Part shown: positions 60,770 to 64,000 of the stretch, one piece after another | How the letters are laid out: every line of letters starts with the position of its first letter | Position numbering within the stretch: position 1 is the stretch's first letter | Assembly (NCBI GenBank): GCA_963575745.1 | Contig: CAUYUJ010014209.1 | Coordinates: 269,198 to 333,197, forward strand | Reading direction: 5' to 3' | Source of the DNA: Prorocentrum cordatum | Taxonomy: Eukaryota; Sar; Dinophyceae; Prorocentrales; Prorocentraceae | DNA length: 64,000 bases | Program-made: the position numbers and the translations under genes | The notes under the pieces: generated by a model | What the model saw: only the letters and a program-made list of their open reading frames with translations | The model's database searches: none | Told to the model about the DNA's origin: nothing

Positions 60770-61760
60770 CTAAACCGTTTGGGGGCTGGGAATGCCCACA
60801 AGCCAGGCCGCAAACCTCCTATCTCCAGAGGATGTGTCCACTGGAATGCTCTGGGACCCCGACAAGCAAGCGCCTCGCGCGTGCACGCTGGAGAGCGACC
60901 CGATCGCGTCGAATGCACTCGCTCGGCGAAGCGGCTCAGGCTTCAGCAGCGCCTCTAAGCAAGCCAGGGTCGTATCGTCGACGACGTTGCCCAGCCGCGT
61001 CATCGCCTGGGCGCGGCAGCATGGTTCGGCGAAGAACTCGATGATCTGCCGTGCGGGCTGCGCGGGGGGTGCACAACAGCGACACCGCACCGACAGCTGG
61101 AACGAGCCTTTCCCGCAGGCGGTGTCCAAAAGCACCACCCCCAGACTCCAGCAATCTGACAGCTTGGGCAGGCATGGTTCCTCCAACACTGTCTCGGGAG
61201 CGATACACTGCAGACTGCCGCACAGGATCGCGCGCGTGCGTAAGTCTGGAACGCGGGCTGGCATGCTTAAGTCCACCACGCCGCAGATGTGATGTGGCCG
61301 CGCTAACTTATCCGACACGCGTGGTAAACGACACCTGCCCGAGGGTGACATCCTTTGCATGGCAATGCGACGGACCACTCGCGACCTGGGTAAAGCAGTT
61401 CAAGGCGTCGTCCAGGGCCAAGCGGCAGCCAGGTTGAGCCGAAAGCAACTGTTCCATGCACACGTCGCCATTATACTGGAGCACCAGGCACACGCGGTAC
61501 TGGCTGCGCAGCATGCTTACGCAGCGTACGACATGCGGGTGGTCGAGCGTGTGCGTCAGGAGGTTAAACTCCTGGTGGATACGCTACACATCCTTGGCAT
61601 AGGTGACGCTGCGCTTATTGTGGGCCTTGGTTACGAAGTTCTACTGATGCCTGTTGACCACCAACATCACGTGCTGGTGATTCGCATACTTGCGCATGAC
61701 CTTGCACTGCCTGACCTGATTCGTCTGTTCCAGCCAGCGGTCACCCAGAGGTGCGAAAAC
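60770..61760 (-). pseudogene. Protein-kinase-like gene, broken, catalytic motifs lost
   Basis: Minus-strand pieces give a recognisable kinase fold. The N-terminal piece, 61700-61310, reads VMRKYANHQHVML, FVTKAHNKRSVTYAKDV, RIHQEFNLLTHTLDHPHVVR (helix C region), RVCLVLQYNGDVCMEQLL (hinge) and FTQVASGPSHCHAKDV (catalytic-loop approach). It contains in-frame TAGs at 61643-61641 and 61586-61584. The frame changes near 61310. The C-lobe, 61378-60770, then gives VVDLSMPAR (DFG position), CGSLQCIAPETVL (APE motif), LSDCWSLGVVLLDTACGKGS (helix F) and a terminal ALLKPEPLRRASAFDAI segment. The HRD motif is not visible (VTLGQVSF stands there), and DFG reads DLS. An active enzyme is therefore unlikely: a pseudokinase or a dead copy. 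Confidence 0.7.
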
Positions 61761-62132
61761 AGGCATCAGCCCCCTTCGGGATGGTGATCGCGCTGGTCCT
61801 CAATGATCTGGCACCAGCTGGAAAAAATACCCCCCCTTTGTCGGAGTCCCTCTTCTATGCCATGAGCTTCCACCCACACATGTACGGCCCCGACCTCCAA
61901 CATCACGTGCTGGTGATTCGCATACTTGCGCATGACATTGCACTGCCCGACCTGGTTCGTCTGTTCCAGCCAGCGGTCACCCAGAGGTGCGAAAACAGGC
62001 ATCAGTCCCCTTCGGGATGGTGATCGCGCTGGTCCTCAATGATCTGGCATCCGCTGGCAAAAAATACCCCCCTGTCGGAGTCGCTCTTCTATGTCATGAG
62101 CCTCCACCCACACATGTACGGCCCCGGCGACG
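61661..62132. repeat. 236-bp tandem duplication
   Basis: CAACATCACGTGCTGGTGAT occurs at 61662 and 61898; CACACATGTACGGCCCCG ends both units. Only a handful of substitutions separate them. The unit lies in the 5' part of the kinase-like gene and duplicates its KYANHQHVML segment. Confidence 0.9.
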
Positions 62133-62936
62133 TGCCCCAGGACCTGGCGGAGCACTGCAAGAAGCTCCTCGGTCACGACGGCTTCCTGTACGACCTGAAG
62201 CTCGCCCTGGACCCCACGAACAACGTGTACACAGCCACCTGGGCCGCACTGATGCACCTGGCTGGCCTGCAACGAACAGACACGCAGGAGGAAGCAGGCA
62301 CGGGAGGACGAGCTCCCCCCCGAGCCCGCGCGACCAGGAGCTGCGCGCGGGTGGCGGCGGAGGGAGGACTCCGTCATCACTGGCACCCCGCAGCAACTCC
62401 CAGCCTGCTGGAGCCACACCACCTGCCGATGTCAGCGACACACCGGGCAGCCTAGCGCAAAACACCTCAAGGCCATCTTCGGCAAGCCGGCCGCTGGGTG
62501 TGAAGACCTGCGCATCAGTCTGCTGGGGCCCGACAAGAAACCACTCAACACCTTCCAGGGCACGAACCTCCTGGCAGTCATGCTCATAGTGGTCCACGAG
62601 CCCAGGGTACTGTCATACCCGCGTGGCAGACCTGGCCCTACAGGGGACGCATGGGAGGCCGACTTTGCCTTTTGCGACCTCTGGAACAAGGCCCGCCTTC
62701 CCATCCGTGACAGATCTGGAGCGAACAACGGAATGGATGCCAAAGATTTCCGTATGATGCATGCTCGCATCGAGGACCTACTCCGCGCGGTAGGACGCTT
62801 GGTGATGCTCTCACGTCAATCTTCACGATCTGCCCTGGGGGCCAGCACATTGGCCGGCTTGTCCAGCGAGGTCCACGGCACAATGACAACAAAAACAACG
62901 AAAGAAGGCGCGGTGGGTGCGACGCTTGAGACATAG
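62039..62936 (+). CDS. Unknown plus-strand ORF pieces
   Basis: Two overlapping plus frames look protein-like. 62039-62455 gives SLFYVMSLHPHMYGPGDVPQ, LAEHCKKLLGHDGFLYDLK and DPTNNVYTATWAALMHLAG. 62250-62936 gives KHLKAIFGKPAAGCEDLRIS, LGPDKKPLNTFQGTNLLAVM, WEADFAFCDLWNKARLPIRD and MMHARIEDLLRAVGRLVMLS, ending at TAG. A single phase change near 62280-62330 would join them, by intron or frameshift. No family was recognised. The first 90 bases lie in the 236-bp duplication shared with the minus-strand kinase-like gene, so at most one strand is coding there. Confidence 0.35.
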
Positions 62937-63181
62937 GCCGTCACGACGCCAGGAATCGGGACGAATGCTGCCTCCAGGAGCATTCAATGTGACGTGACTG
63001 ACGGACGGGATGCCGGATGAGCAGGCACAGTCCGCCGAATGGCTTGAGTCAATATGTCTGCGGAGGCGGGGGGGGCAGAGAACAGGATGGAAATAATGAA
63101 GGAAAGGATGAGCTGGAAGAGCTTGGGAGCTCAAATAAGAAATGATACCGGAGAGAAACCCAATCAGAATATGTTCTTGGG
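62937..63181. other. Unique sequence, no gene seen
   Basis: Short interval without motif. Confidence 0.4.
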
Positions 63182-63475
63182 GCTGTGGGACTATAGGGCT
63201 ACAGGGCTACGGGGCTGTGAGGCTATAGGGCTAAAGGGCTAGAGTGCTACAGGGCTGTTGGGCTGTTGGGCTATGGGGCAATAGGGCTAGGGCTGTAGGG
63301 CTATAGGCTACAGGGCTATGGGGCTATGGGGCTATAAGGCTATAAGGCTATAGGGCTACAGGGCTATAGGGCTACAGGGCTAGAGGGCTAGAGGGCTAGA
63401 GGGCACCCGGGCAGGCCACCGAAGCGGGCGACGAAGCTCCCGGGCACCCGAGCTCCCAGGCACCCCGGCACCTGA
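63182..63475 (-). repeat. TAGCCC / GCCCGGG composite, inverted copy
   Basis: GGGCTATAGGGCTACAGGG units (63182-63400) are followed by GGGCACCCGGGCAGGCC and similar words. As reverse complement this is the same order as the modules at 9460-10011. Confidence 0.9.
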
Positions 63476-64000
63476 TCCGCACTTCTCGCAACATGTCATG
63501 ACGTGCCTGCAGGTCGCTGCACTCGCGTGCGACAAGAGGTGCCAGCTCTACCAGCCACAGCAGCGGCCAACGCAAAATCAACACAATGGAAACCGACATG
63601 TGACTTCAGATACTTGCTCCTCTTCCTCCTCGCTGCGATTTTTGCTTGCTGTGCAATTACTCGATGTGAATACTACTCTCCTCTCTCCCCCGAAGATGAC
63701 CAGGGAGTAGCCCAGATTACATTATTTGGTCTTGCCTATGGTTTCTTCAATCGGAACGTTTCCAGTCTCTCAAAATGGTCCTGCCGCTGCAGCGTTGGCA
63801 TCATTCTGGGATCGGCGCTTCGCTCCCGTCGTTCAGAATGGTGCTCTCGCCCAATCGCGGGCAACTTTTTATCTGGATCCGAATACTTCGTCATCGTTGT
63901 CGCACCCCTCCTTTCCCCTCCTTCGCGCTCCCCTGGTTCTCCTGCACTTCCCGCTCCTTCCACTCCAGTTCCCGCTGCTGCTGTTCGTCAACGTCCTCCT
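63476..64000. other. Unique sequence, no gene recognised
   Basis: Ends in a CCTCCTT-rich stretch (63900-64000). No motif on either strand. Confidence 0.4.

Noticed and set aside
59569-60918. 449-codon minus-strand ORF
   Set aside because: It crosses a foldback and two inverted repeats, has no motif and overlaps a better plus-strand candidate at 60190-60423.

Overview
The window reads as a scaffold piece of a large, GC-rich eukaryotic nuclear genome. A dinoflagellate is the most likely source (inference). The reasons are: very low gene density; hundreds of bases of trinucleotide repeats in many places; arrays of a degenerate CTTGGGGCC motif in both orientations; non-LTR retrotransposon ORFs with a split, apparently permuted RNase H region; and no operon-like organisation. 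One 100-base run of N (18901-19000) marks a scaffold gap. No rRNA, tRNA, CRISPR or prokaryotic mobile gene was found, and no spliced-leader relic could be supported.

Layout. 1-4.8 kb: CT- and GA-rich microsatellites, CTTGGGGCC arrays, a 170-bp tandem repeat and TA repeats. 4.8-11.4 kb: five copies of a ~1-kb repeat, one with an internal GAC expansion and one split by a 0.67-kb insertion. 11.4-19.4 kb: more arrays, a 323-bp tandem repeat split by a 1.16-kb element with inverted ends, and an 88-bp minisatellite running into the gap. 19.6-21.9 kb: the 3' part of a LINE-like ORF with RNase H (minus strand). 25.1-29.9 kb: a broken multi-segment gene (minus) with a tentative Tpt1/KptA-like RNA 2'-phosphotransferase region. 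29.9-35.5 kb: a nearly complete LINE-like element (minus) with ORF1, AP endonuclease, reverse transcriptase and RNase H halves. 35.5-60 kb: mostly repeats, including a Stowaway-like MITE, a ~150-bp nested palindrome, a pair of foldback elements (one carrying a nested insertion with 9-bp target duplication) and several minisatellites. 60.2-62.9 kb: a broken protein-kinase-like gene (minus) and some plus-strand ORFs of unknown function. 63.2-63.5 kb: an inverted relative of the TAGCCC/GCCCGGG repeat seen at 9.5 kb.

The most unusual coding observation is that the recognisable minus-strand genes are interrupted repeatedly by TAG or TGA codons that keep phase, with protein-like sequence on both sides. 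From 35010 to 28456 one phase is interrupted only five times; the next stop is the TAG at 28455-28453. The endonuclease's first conserved motif lies between an upstream TGA and the first possible start. Nonsense decay by C-to-T or G-to-A change is the simplest reading, since separate frameshifts occur in the same genes. Readthrough or recoding is not excluded. Most of the rest of the window is repeats whose structure shows past foldback insertions and array spreading.
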